The position numbers and the translations under genes are program-made. Below are positions 1 to 7,572 of a stretch of 11,282 nucleotides of DNA, piece by piece (the first letter of the stretch is position 1; each line of letters begins with the position of its first letter). The notes under the pieces were generated by a model. That model had not been told where the DNA came from and did no database searches. It was given only the letters and a program-made list of their open reading frames with translations. Source of the stretch: Haplosporangium gracile (lineage: Eukaryota > Mortierellomycota > Mortierellomycetes > Mortierellales > Mortierellaceae); assembly GCA_015499985.1 (NCBI GenBank), contig JAAAUF010001149.1, forward strand, positions 1 to 11,282. Reading direction: 5' to 3'.

Positions 1-30
1 AACCAAAAAAAAAAAAAAAAAAAAATGGTT
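1..30. repeat. Poly(A) tract with 5-bp inverted flanks
   Basis: A run of 21 A residues (5-25) is flanked by AACC on the left and TGGTT on the right, so AACCA/TGGTT could pair as a 5-bp stem around the A loop. It may be a simple homopolymer or the tail or edge of an inserted element. The window starts here, so the left context is unknown. Confidence 0.6.
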
Positions 31-214
31 AATATGCTATCCTCTTTTTATACACACTTTCACATATCTCACATCAACAGACTCTCCAGCACGTTTTCAA
101 AACAAACACAAAGGCATCATTGTCATACACAAGTCAACAACCAACCGCCAATTTGAACACACACCCTCCAGTCTAGGAACATAAACATACTGAATATCTA
201 CTCTTACGATTAAC

Positions 215-225
215 ATTGGCTAACA
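215..225 (+). repeat. Left copy of 11-bp inverted repeat ATTGGCTAACA
   Basis: ATTGGCTAACA occurs here on the plus strand and, as the exact reverse complement, at 5374-5384. The pair brackets the RepHel gene, 173 bp beyond its stop and 134 bp beyond its start. The copy continues as GGCTAACAAAGG, close to the units of the tandem arrays at 6633 and 10996. Confidence 0.6.
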
Positions 226-272
226 AAGGACAAACGAATTGTTATAACTACTATTTCCCGCTAAGAATTTTC

Positions 273-278
273 TTTATT
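273..278 (-). promoter_or_regulatory. Candidate poly(A) signal AATAAA for RepHel
   Basis: The plus strand reads TTTATT, which is AATAAA on the minus strand, about 120 nt downstream of the RepHel stop codon. Confidence 0.4.
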
Positions 279-398
279 TTACGCCCACGGCGATATATCA
301 AACTCAGTCATCATCCCACAGGTACTTTTGAACATGGCACAGCAGTTGATGTGCAAAAATGATATGCATGATCGGGGGATAACTGGTGACTGGTTTTA

Positions 399-3300
399 CT
401 ACGTTCTTTTCTTCTTAGTACCCTTGAAATTACTAATCTCCAGATCACGGGCCCCTGTTCCCGCCAATTCATCTTCCATTTTGTCCCTTCTCCTTTTTTT
501 CAATACTTCAAAAATGGTACCATCGTCCGATTTGTCAAAAATAGGCTCTCCTTCTACGCTCATGTGAAACATAGGTACTTCCTCATCGTACTCAACTTGA
601 TAAATCTCTATCTCCTGATGTTCATCCCAATGATGCTCAAGCATATCGGAAGGACCATCAAGACTACTCTCAATGCTGACGCCTTCTGAACCCTCCTCCT
701 CCTCCTTCTCAATTCTCTTATCTTCCTCTGTCCTACTCATTTCTCTCATCTTAGTCAATCTGCTTTTAACTGCATGACTTACTCCTGTCAGCGCTTCAAC
801 AGACACTCCCATGATAAACAGATCCTCCCTTTTCCTGACTCTACTCATTGCTACATAAGCCTGCCCTGACGTAAAAGACCTAGAGAGGTGAACAACTGCA
901 CTATCCAACGTCAGAGACTGCGACTTGTGAATCGTTAGGGCCCATGCTAAAACAAGAGGAAACTGTCTCCTTTCGTGCCCATCGGCACCAGTACTTCTGT
1001 ACTCCTGAGGAATACGAAAGAGTCTTCCCTTCTCTGACCTAATCTCCACAACTTCTCCTCCATAGAGTCCTTCAACCACCCCAACAGTACCATTTACTAG
1101 ACCGTTCGCCACATCAATATTGGATGTGCACATGACCCTCGCTCCTATTTTTAGTCTTAATACTGTCAATAGCCCTGTCTCCACCTCAATCCCATACTTT
1201 TTCGCTTCATCCATAACGTATCCAGTGTCATCTTGGGCCATATTCCACCAAAACGGACCAGGGAGCGCTTTCAGTTTACGATCATTGAACTTAGCAACGC
1301 TCCACTTGTGGGGCATCAAATGGATAGCATTAGAAGGAAGAGAAGCCTCGTTCGACCCAGTAATAATCTCCATCAGAACCTCACCCGCATCTTCCGTTAG
1401 TTCGCCACCTCTGACACCATCCAACATATTTTTGAAGTTCTGGTCAGACTTTTGCCTACATCCTTCAAACAGCTCCATCCTATGAAATGAGTCATACACT
1501 TCCGACTTCCATAACCAGTCCACCAAATTGCTTGATTTACTGATAGGACCTAGTTGTCCATAGTCTCCAAACATGATAACAGGATATCCTCCAAAAATCT
1601 GGCCCTCTGCCTCAAACGACGCATCCTGTAGTGCCGCGGACATAACTGTAAGTAATGTTCCAGAAACCATTGACACCTCGTCAATAAAGAAAAATGGTCT
1701 TCTCCCATCTTCCTTTATGTCCAATAACTTCTCCCTTATTGCGTGACTATTACACAAAGGATATCCGTTATCGCCTCCCATTTTCACAATCCTAAACCAC
1801 CGATGGATTGTCTCCCCACGAATGTTCAAAGCAGCAACACCAGACGGTGCCAATCTCACAGGGTGGTATCCTTTTTTTGAGACTTCTTGACACAAGTGGT
1901 CCAAAACAGCCGACTTTCCAGTTCCACCCGCTCCCGTAACAATCATTCTACATTTCCGCATATTCTTTTTGACCGCCTTTATCACCTCATGCTGGTCATT
2001 CGTCCATTTGTACTCTTCCCTTACGTGGTTCAGCAAACTTTCCTTTTCAGTAGCCAACAAAACTGGACCATGGTCAATAATAACCAGTAGACCAGGGGAT
2101 ACTTGAGATATAAAAGCACGACCAAGTCTTGCCAATGCTAATGTTTGATATGTCTGATACTCTTTAGATGGCCCAATCCAACCGGTGACCTCCTTTCTTG
2201 TTGGAACATGCAGCATCAACAAGTGCAAAAATGCATCCTCCGACTTGGTGGCCGAAATAGGCCTCGTCCTAATAAGCGCTTCCTTCCCATGTACTCTCCG
2301 ACATATCTTGCGATTCCCCAAGTCAACATATGTTGGAGTCTCCTTTCTTGTACCATAATCGAAGTGAGCAAAATAGTAGTAGTACGACATATTTTCAAAA
2401 TTGGGTCCCCCTATGTACATGAGAAATATTCAGCGTCACTAATTACTGTTCGAGCACACTCAAGTCAACAAAAATAAGCTTGCTTCATGCCTACTAACCT
2501 TCTGTATTCTTCGGGCGCTTTAAATACTTGACAAATTTGTCGTCCAAATAAATATCCGTTCGGTCCTTTTTCATTTTAGCAATCACATTGGCATACTTCA
2601 ACACTCTTTGTCGATTTTCCGGAAGATGGGTTGTAAGAAAAACATTCGGTTGAGAACAGCCATGCATTGGCCAGGAACACACATCCATAATTGCCTCGAC
2701 AACTCCAACGCTTCTGAAGTGAAAATTTTGTATATATGCATCTGACGGTTTGTCCTCTCCACCAGCCCCTGGCTTCGACTGAATAACTGTGGCCTTTTTC
2801 GTCCCTGACTGCTTACTGATATACTTGCACATATACCTCTTCGCATGGGATCCAACATTATACTGCAGATCCATATTAACTCTTGCAAACTTCAATAACT
2901 CCAAATTGTAGCCAACAATACGCTCATCTCCTTCCATTCGTTGCAAAACGTATCTCCCTGTTTTTTCGTCATAGTATGTCTGCTTCCTGTTAATAGGTTT
3001 TGGATATCCAAACCTACAAGTCTCCCTATCTCCCGGCTTGCAATAAGATCCACAAGGTCCTCGGTGGATTTGATGCTTGAGAACCAATGCTCTATCCTTA
3101 TCATCTAAATCCGTGCTACATACTACTATGCCCTTGTCAATCATGTCGCCCACGCTATCTTTCGTCCATAAGCAAAAATGCGTGTGCGGCGTACCTCGAT
3201 CCTGCATTTCAAAAACCCAACACCAAGCTCTCAAACCACCCACTCTACTTTCAGCCCATATTCCTTTCTTATATCCTAAAAATTGTAACCACTGCCGTTT

Positions 3301-5239
3301 CCAGTGCATTGTAAATAAAACTGGGTCATAATGCGTACTACTGGTTTCCTCACCACCCCATCTTGCAAGGTTCCTCTGCCCTTCTGATTCTGCGTCACAA
3401 GTATATGTTCCAAAAAGTTGTGGGGTTCCGTATGCCTCAAACAAAGACGAAAACTTGTGATATATCTTTTTTTTGTAGCTTGAGCCTGTTCTTATACTTG
3501 CTGGGATCGATACAGTAGATGACTCCCTGTACTTCATTCCTATTGTCATAGACGGAATCAGTACAACTATTTTCTTGGTGATGAAAGAGTCCCCTTCTGT
3601 ATAACAATATGCATACATACCTTTGCCACTATTCTTCTTCTCTACAACATCCCCCGCTCTTGTAGCGCGCCCATTGGTTCTTTGGTGCGCTATGCGCATT
3701 TGATATCCAAACACAGTAAGCTTCTGAATCCAGTCAAACAGCATCAGGATGTACTTAACATTGCGACCGAATCTTCGATCAACCCCCATCAGCCTGAATT
3801 TTGCATAACTCTTTAACGTGTCCCTTGAATACTCTCTCTTGGTCTGTGTGTCCCCTTTTGCCTTTGAAGGTCTTGGAGCTATATAAGCTGATATTCCCAA
3901 AGACTTATTTATTAGACCCAAGAATAAATCATAACATCAAACATGAAAAAGTCTTATCATACACAAGCATACCTTCACCGTCGGATTCTTGATCAGTGTC
4001 CAGGTCTTCGTCAGAAAACATGAACTCTTCATCTTCAACCTCCAATTCACGACTGACTTCAGCTTCTTCCGGCAACGGCTCTATTACCAAAACAAATCTC
4101 TGTTAATATGCGTAATGGACTTCAGTCGCTATAAAACACTTCTTACATTATGTTTTACCATTAATGACATCCAAGAATTCCACTGCAGGCTTTATAGGTA
4201 TGCCAACATAATCCAAAGAAAAGTACCCATAACCACGTGGGTATAATGTTGGAAAGAGATAGCCAAGCAAACAAGGATTCGAGTACTTGACCATTTTTTG
4301 GTCGCTTCCTAAAACCCCAATCGACATGTCCTCTATTCTGTATTGTTCATCACCTGATCTGGGGCCGCCCCCATCGACTGGCACCATATGTACCGCTCGC
4401 AAATTCGATCCATCCTCATTTACTCTATCCTCACATTCAAGTTCCTCGAATGTCATATTCTCATCCACACTCAGATTCTCTCCAATATCATTGACGCCAA
4501 TTCCATGGAACAATGGGTGGTTGTCCACAAGGTATTTCCAAGCCTCCAGAATCCTATCTGCTTCTTCTTGCGACATACGATCGGACTGAGTCAATTTGGA
4601 CAATCCCCGCGTTCCTACATGCGCTCCGAGGTAGTCTCTACTCTCATATAATCCAATCCTTCCGGACACGAAATGATACCCTGCCCTTGTGGCACGAGTA
4701 AGTCGGCTTCTTGAATTTGTCAGCTCACAAAAAACGATTAAAGGAGATAGGAACCCTTCTGCGCTAGGATGTAATGACTTCAGCTTCTCGTGTTGAACGC
4801 CTGGATAACTCCACTTTTCGTTGACGAAATTAATCTATTTTTAAATAAATATTTAATCCCAATTCTTCCTTCACCACTCCTTGCAACGTTAACAATCAAA
4901 CAATAAACTTACGTATCCTACTAGCTTCTTTACGGCTGTGGATGAATGGGTTTTGCAGACTTTGGCACGTCCTTTCTCGTCTCGATTAAGTGAATGGAAA
5001 GGAGTACCGTTTTTTTTTCTATAAGATAATATTGGCCAGTTTTTTTGACCACCAATACCTTTTTCTGCAGCTTCCAAAATATCTGGCTTCATCCAGTAAA
5101 GTTCCTCAGGATACAGCAACCTCACGCAAACCACACATACATGTTCTGGCACCTGTAGATCCTTCTCTCTCGCACCAGTAAATCTGTTTGAGTTGAACCG
5201 AGTGACAACTTTACCCTTCAATTTTTTGTCTTTTACCAT
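399..5239 (-). CDS. Helitron RepHel transposase (HUH nuclease plus Pif1-like helicase), 5 exons, 1503 aa
   Basis: Exons are 5239-4913, 4834-4159, 4080-3973, 3887-2499 and 2410-399; they sum to 4512 nt and stay in frame. In spliced numbering, residues 35-98 hold a CxxC...CxxH cluster that could bind zinc. Residues 295-313 (NPCLLGYLFPTLYPRGYGY) match the Helitron N-terminal region. The Rep nuclease has HUH residues H605-T-H607 in DRGTPHTH, a C649/C653/C661 cluster ending FGYPKP, and the tyrosine pair Y722 and Y726 in YMCKYISK, as expected for a two-tyrosine rolling-circle enzyme. The helicase has Walker A GAGGTGKS (993-1000), Walker B IDE (D1077, E1078), GDYGQLGP (1115-1122), LTIHKSQS and GQAYVAMSR (from 1349). 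An acidic stretch and a lysine/arginine-rich end close the protein. The enzyme should nick, unwind and transfer single-stranded transposon DNA. ATG 5239 follows an in-frame TGA and has a TATA box about 50 nt upstream. The length fits the family. Confidence 0.94.
2411..2498 (-). other. RepHel intron 4 (88 nt), between Rep and helicase exons
   Basis: The donor is GTTAGT after ACA GAA G and the acceptor is ATGTACATAG. The phase 1 junction gives E-G-G-P-N and fuses the Rep exon to the helicase exon in frame. The TAG at 2496-2494 that appears to end the Rep reading frame, and the ATG at 2420 that appears to start the helicase frame, both lie inside this intron. Confidence 0.88.
3888..3972 (-). other. 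RepHel intron 3 (85 nt), two usable acceptors
   Basis: The donor is GTATGC after GGT GAA G, a CTAAT branch-like site lies at 3914-3910, and the acceptor is ATATCAG ending at 3888. A second AG (TATATAG, ending at 3879) lies 9 nt further on and keeps the same frame, so its use would only drop the residues A-Y-I. The apparent start of the downstream frame is a TTG inside this intron, not a real start codon. Confidence 0.75.
3973..4080 (-). other. RepHel exon 3, short acidic exon (108 nt)
   Basis: This exon, too short to stand out as an ORF, is open only in the frame set by its neighbours. It encodes about 36 residues rich in Glu and Asp, beginning EPLPEEAEV and ending DQESDGEG. It sits between the conserved LFPTLYPRGYG region and the Helitron N-terminal core. 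Acidic linkers are often flexible and exposed; no specific role can be read from the sequence. Confidence 0.8.
4081..4158 (-). other. RepHel intron 2 (78 nt)
   Basis: The donor is GTAAAA after ...GTC ATT AAT G and the acceptor is GGTAATAG. The phase 1 junction recreates GAG (Glu 335) and opens the short acidic exon. The unspliced frame ends at a TAA at 4150-4148. Confidence 0.8.
4835..4912 (-). other. RepHel intron 1 (78 nt)
   Basis: The donor is a perfect GTAAGT after codon GGA TAC, and the acceptor is AAATAG. The junction is phase 0 and joins ...KKLVGY to INFVNEK.... The upstream reading frame otherwise stops inside the intron, and the downstream frame has a TAG that forms the acceptor itself. 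A TTAAC is a possible branch site. Confidence 0.88.
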
Positions 5240-5268
5240 TCTTCAACAAGTATTTGAGGAACTGACAT
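5233..5268 (-). other. Possible short upstream ORF overlapping the RepHel start
   Basis: An ATG at 5268 opens an 11-codon frame (MSVPQILVEEW) whose TAA overlaps the start region of RepHel (ATG 5239) in another frame. It matters only if transcription starts upstream of 5268. With the TATA box at 5287-5294, the start site may well lie downstream of it. Confidence 0.3.
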
Positions 5269-5286
5269 CTTCTCTCCTTCATCCTT

Positions 5287-5294
5287 CTTATATA
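5287..5294 (-). promoter_or_regulatory. TATA box of RepHel
   Basis: TATATAAG on the minus strand lies about 50 nt upstream of ATG 5239. The two small genes to the right have TATA boxes at a similar distance from their starts, which supports this reading. Confidence 0.55.
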
Positions 5295-5373
5295 CATTTC
5301 TCTGACTTCTTATCAACTTTAAAAGACGCTACTTCGCTTTCGACAATTATTTAAGATTAACAAAAACGATAGA

Positions 5374-5384
5374 TGTTAGCCAAT
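5374..5384 (-). repeat. Right copy of 11-bp inverted repeat
   Basis: The plus strand reads TGTTAGCCAAT, the exact reverse complement of 215-225. The surrounding 5240-5577 interval is an AT-rich spacer with no plausible gene. It also holds a GATTAACAAAAACG stretch (5355-5368) that resembles the array repeats. Confidence 0.6.
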
Positions 5385-5538
5385 ATCAACAAGGCATAAT
5401 GTACATGTCTTGTAATAGAACTAAAACAATAGAGAATAATAACATCCCTCACTAATACAACTCCATCTACTAAACACATTAATACTCATTTCCCATCCTA
5501 TTCCGTTACTTATTCATGCCATCATTTCTTTCAACGCT

Positions 5539-5544
5539 TTTATT
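5539..5544 (-). promoter_or_regulatory. Candidate poly(A) signal AATAAA
   Basis: TTTATT on the plus strand, AATAAA on the minus strand, lies 34 nt beyond the stop codon of the cysteine-rich secreted protein gene. Confidence 0.4.
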
Positions 5545-5577
5545 TTAAAGATTCTTCATTGTACTTGATTACACAAC

Positions 5578-5985
5578 TTATGCACAACCCTTGGTCAGTC
5601 CATTTTGACAACAGAGAACGGTGCTTTCTTGGTCAACCACCGGATAGCTCGCCAAAATACATGCTGCCAAAATCTTGTTAAACACAACCGCATGATCTGA
5701 ATAGCGATCTCTTGAACATACAACGCCACTGGGCGTTTGGGTTTTGACGTCTTGGGGTCTAACGCGGAACTCGAGGAAGGAGTTATCTTGGCAGAAAGAG
5801 TACAGGCAACCTTCAAACGGTCGAATATCTTTAATCCGATTAACGGCAACATCGCATTTTGAACTGTAGTTGGTTACATGAGGGTTTCCACATCCTGCAT
5901 GTTCCTTCCAACAGTGCAGACTTTGAACCGACGTGGAAATAATAGTCAAGATTAAAATATAATAGACGGCTAGCTTGGCATTCAT
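5578..5985 (-). CDS. Small secreted cysteine-rich protein (135 aa)
   Basis: I do not recognise the family. From the ATG at 5985 the protein starts MNAKLAVYYILILTIISTS, a clear signal peptide ending near VQS (about residue 22), so the product should enter the secretory pathway. The mature part has ten cysteines (residues 25, 32, 44, 60, 65, 90, 109, 125, 126 and 134), enough for five disulfides, including one CC pair. It has no membrane segment after the signal. An in-frame ATG at 6009 would add MNAKSIFK, but the start at 5985 gives a cleaner signal peptide and sits about 35 nt from the TATA box, matching the neighbouring gene. The cysteine pattern lacks the two CC pairs of a hydrophobin. It could be an effector-like or cell-wall protein, but nothing in the sequence proves either. 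It is on the same strand as RepHel, 339 bp upstream of its start. Confidence 0.8.
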   Translation of the reverse strand: MNAKLAVYYILILTIISTSVQSLHCWKEHAGCGNPHVTNYSSKCDVAVNRIKDIRPFEGCLYSFCQDNSFLEFRVRPQDVKTQTPSGVVCSRDRYSDHAVVFNKILAACILASYPVVDQESTVLCCQNGLTKGCA

Positions 5986-6019
5986 TTTGAATATCGATTT
6001 TGCATTCACATCCTACATC

Positions 6020-6028
6020 CTTTATATA
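6020..6028 (-). promoter_or_regulatory. TATA box of the cysteine-rich secreted protein gene
   Basis: TATATAAAG on the minus strand lies about 35 nt upstream of the preferred start at 5985 and only 11 nt upstream of the alternative ATG at 6009. That spacing argues for the shorter protein. Confidence 0.6.
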
Positions 6029-6132
6029 CTAAATCATGTATAAAAATAGAGACTATTTGGTTTCTCTAATCTACCATCCATTATGTATGGAGACCAGTGA
6101 ACTACATTAGCTTTCATGCCCAAAGAAAGACC

Positions 6133-6375
6133 TCATTTCATTTCTTTCAATCCTGGCTTTGGTCCATAGCCATGGGGGTAGCGGGGCTCTCGGACTGGAG
6201 GGATAGGAAGTAAAGTCGGAACAGCAATAGGTCCAGCATCCATTGTAGACTGGGTAATCAAGAGTGGCTGGGTGTAGACAGGGATTGGATCATGCGGGTT
6301 GTAGGTCGACTTGGAAATATCTTGCGCGATCGCAGATATTGCAAGCATTGAAAGTAACACAGTGGCAAGCAACAT
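6133..6375 (-). CDS. Small secreted proline-rich peptide (80 aa)
   Basis: I do not recognise the family. The start is the ATG at 6375; a longer frame from 6414 would need a GTG start. The first 17 residues, MLLATVLLSMLAISAIA, form a signal peptide with a likely cut before Q18. The mature part of about 63 residues has no cysteine and 13 prolines, in pairs and short spaced motifs (DPIP, PIPP, REPRYP, GPKPG), so it is probably extended rather than globular. It could be a cell-wall-associated or secreted signalling peptide, or a precursor, but no repeated processing sites are visible. It lies 147 bp upstream of the cysteine-rich secreted protein gene on the same strand, each with its own TATA box, so they look like separate transcripts. 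Confidence 0.7.
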   Translation of the reverse strand: MLLATVLLSMLAISAIAQDISKSTYNPHDPIPVYTQPLLITQSTMDAGPIAVPTLLPIPPVREPRYPHGYGPKPGLKEMK

Positions 6376-6417
6376 CGTTCCTGTCGATAGTTGTTTAACA
6401 AGAATGTCATCCACACG

Positions 6418-6425
6418 CTTTTATA
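6418..6425 (-). promoter_or_regulatory. TATA box of the proline-rich peptide gene
   Basis: TATAAAAG on the minus strand lies about 43 nt upstream of ATG 6375. An out-of-frame ATG at 6410 is so close to the TATA box that it probably lies outside the transcript. Confidence 0.6.
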
Positions 6426-6632
6426 AACAGCATCTGCTTTACTAAATTTGAAGTGTAAGACACTACCTAGCTTTTTGATAACGTTACGCAATTTTGCTAT
6501 ACCCACCGATCTTGGTTTTCTTTTCTGTTTCTTCTTCACTCACTTTTTTGAACAGGGTACTACATCTCTTCATTTGTGTTATCCGGTTCAGCGATTAAGT
6601 CTTCTTTCCATATAGTCTAATACAAGACAAAT

Positions 6633-6757
6633 CTAAGGTTAACAAAGCAAACAAACAAGGCTAACAAAGATAACAAACAAGGTTAACAAAGCTAACAAAC
6701 AAGGTTAACAAAGCAAACAAGGTTAACAAATTAGGTTAATAAACAAGGTTAAAAAAA
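6633..6757 (+). repeat. Tandem repeat array, GGTTAACAAA units
   Basis: Seven units start with GGTTAAC or a one-base variant at 6637, 6659 (GGCTAAC), 6681, 6703, 6721, 6734 (GGTTAAT) and 6747 (GGTTAAA). The spacing is 22, 22, 22, 18, 13 and 13 bp, so the period shortens along the array and the last units decay. A-rich CAAACAA stretches separate the cores. The same unit forms a second array at 10996-11065, in the same orientation. Confidence 0.9.
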
Positions 6758-7572
6758 GACACTGTCGACGCTACATTTGTATCCGGTATATTTTAGGCTG
6801 GCAATCAAACACGTCACCTTCAAATGTACAGCACTCAGGTAAAAATATGTTTTCACTCAATCATAGTCATGTTGATCAGGATCAGTTAGTACAGTGTATT
6901 TGGAACACTTTCATGAGTATATACATAACATGGCTGGTCAAAATCGCATTAAGCAACCCTTTAGGCATGTATATCAAGCACACAACGTGCGTTCATGCAA
7001 TAGGTGAGGTGAGTACAAGGGAGAGGAGACGAGTGAAGACAAAGAAAGGGACAAGAGGGGAGTGAAGATGGAGCTTTGAATGGGGATCATTGTTACTAAT
7101 GTACAGCTATATAAATACAAATGCTAGTCTGAGATGGTGATGGATTAGGATCGATGGATTATGATCTAATCTGTTGCAGTTCACTTAAGACTGATAAAAT
7201 TCTTGAAGAACGACAGGACCATGAAGAGTTGAAGATAGAAGTATAAAGAGCATAAGAGAGAGCTGAGTACTATAGGCGCCTTCATTATATATACTGGACG
7301 TAAAAGACACACAGGCCTGGATTTAACTCAATGTGGGACTTAGTTTGCATTTTTCAAGTAATCGATCCATTTGAGAATATTACGCTAAGGTTAACAAACC
7401 CCTTAGAGGAACATCATATGGAAGATAAGACTTCATCAATATTAATAAAACAATAGCCAGACTTTAATATTCGCATTTTTGCCACAATCCTGAAGACTTC
7501 GGAGTTTTCACCTCCTTGACTAATTTGTTATCGAAAAGGTTTAGACAGGTGTCACATATAGCAATGTATCCA
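6758..7572. other. Intergenic stretch without a convincing gene
   Basis: About 800 bp downstream of the first array. A 72-codon plus-strand ORF (6847-7065) has a basic, low-complexity end and no domain, and I do not call it a gene. TATA-like runs occur near 7110 and 7285 without an obvious gene behind them. No tRNA or other RNA gene was recognised. The only structured item is the solitary repeat copy inside a hairpin at 7385-7406. Confidence 0.6.
7385..7406 (+). repeat. Solitary repeat copy inside a 6-bp-stem hairpin
   Basis: CTAAGG (7385-7390) can pair with CCTTAG (7401-7406) across a 10-nt loop. The left arm and loop form CTAAGGTTAACAAA, a 14-bp exact match to the first unit of the array at 6633-6646. 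Confidence 0.65.

Larger units (their letters stand above)
31..398. other. 3' flank of the Helitron RepHel gene, no gene seen
   Basis: This AT-rich stretch lies downstream of the minus-strand RepHel stop codon. It holds a candidate poly(A) signal (273-278), the left copy of an 11-bp inverted repeat (215-225) and a GGCTAACAAAGG motif (218-229). I looked here for the Helitron 3' end, which on the plus strand would read YYAG followed by a 16-20 nt hairpin. I found only weak candidates, such as a 4-bp stem CGCC-CAC-GGCG near 282-292, so the terminus is unassigned. No ORF here looks protein-like. Confidence 0.6.
399..5239 (-). mobile_element. Helitron rolling-circle transposon, coding core
   Basis: The Rep-plus-helicase gene identifies a Helitron, a eukaryotic DNA transposon that moves by a rolling-circle, peel-and-paste mechanism. 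The limits given are those of the coding region, because the true termini could not be assigned. Canonical Helitrons begin with TC, end with a short hairpin plus CTRR, and insert between A and T. On this minus-strand copy the 5' end would lie to the right of 5239 and the 3' end to the left of 399. The gene has no frameshift or internal stop after splicing, and both catalytic domains are complete, so the copy may be recently active or autonomous. The 11-bp inverted repeat at 215 and 5374 is a candidate boundary or subterminal feature only. Confidence 0.92.

Noticed and set aside
80..105. CCAG plus GTTTTCAAAAC palindrome as the Helitron 3' end
   Set aside because: The spacing between the tetranucleotide and the palindrome is 3 nt rather than about 10, and the stem is weak and AT-only apart from its ends.
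281..293. CGCC-CAC-GGCG stem as the Helitron 3' hairpin
   Set aside because: The stem has only 4 bp and no YYAG (CTRR on the minus strand) lies at the expected distance to its left.
2411..2498. Stop codon between Rep and helicase frames as evidence of a broken or two-gene transposon
   Set aside because: A GT-AG intron of 88 nt with matching phase removes the stop and fuses the frames, so no break needs to be assumed.
6258..6539. 93-codon minus-strand ORF overlapping the proline-rich peptide gene
   Set aside because: It spans the TATA box of the secreted peptide gene and is the wrong frame of it; the signal peptide lies in the other frame.
6847..7065. 72-codon plus-strand ORF
   Set aside because: Low-complexity basic C-terminus, no domain, no clear promoter, and located in a repeat-flanked intergenic stretch.
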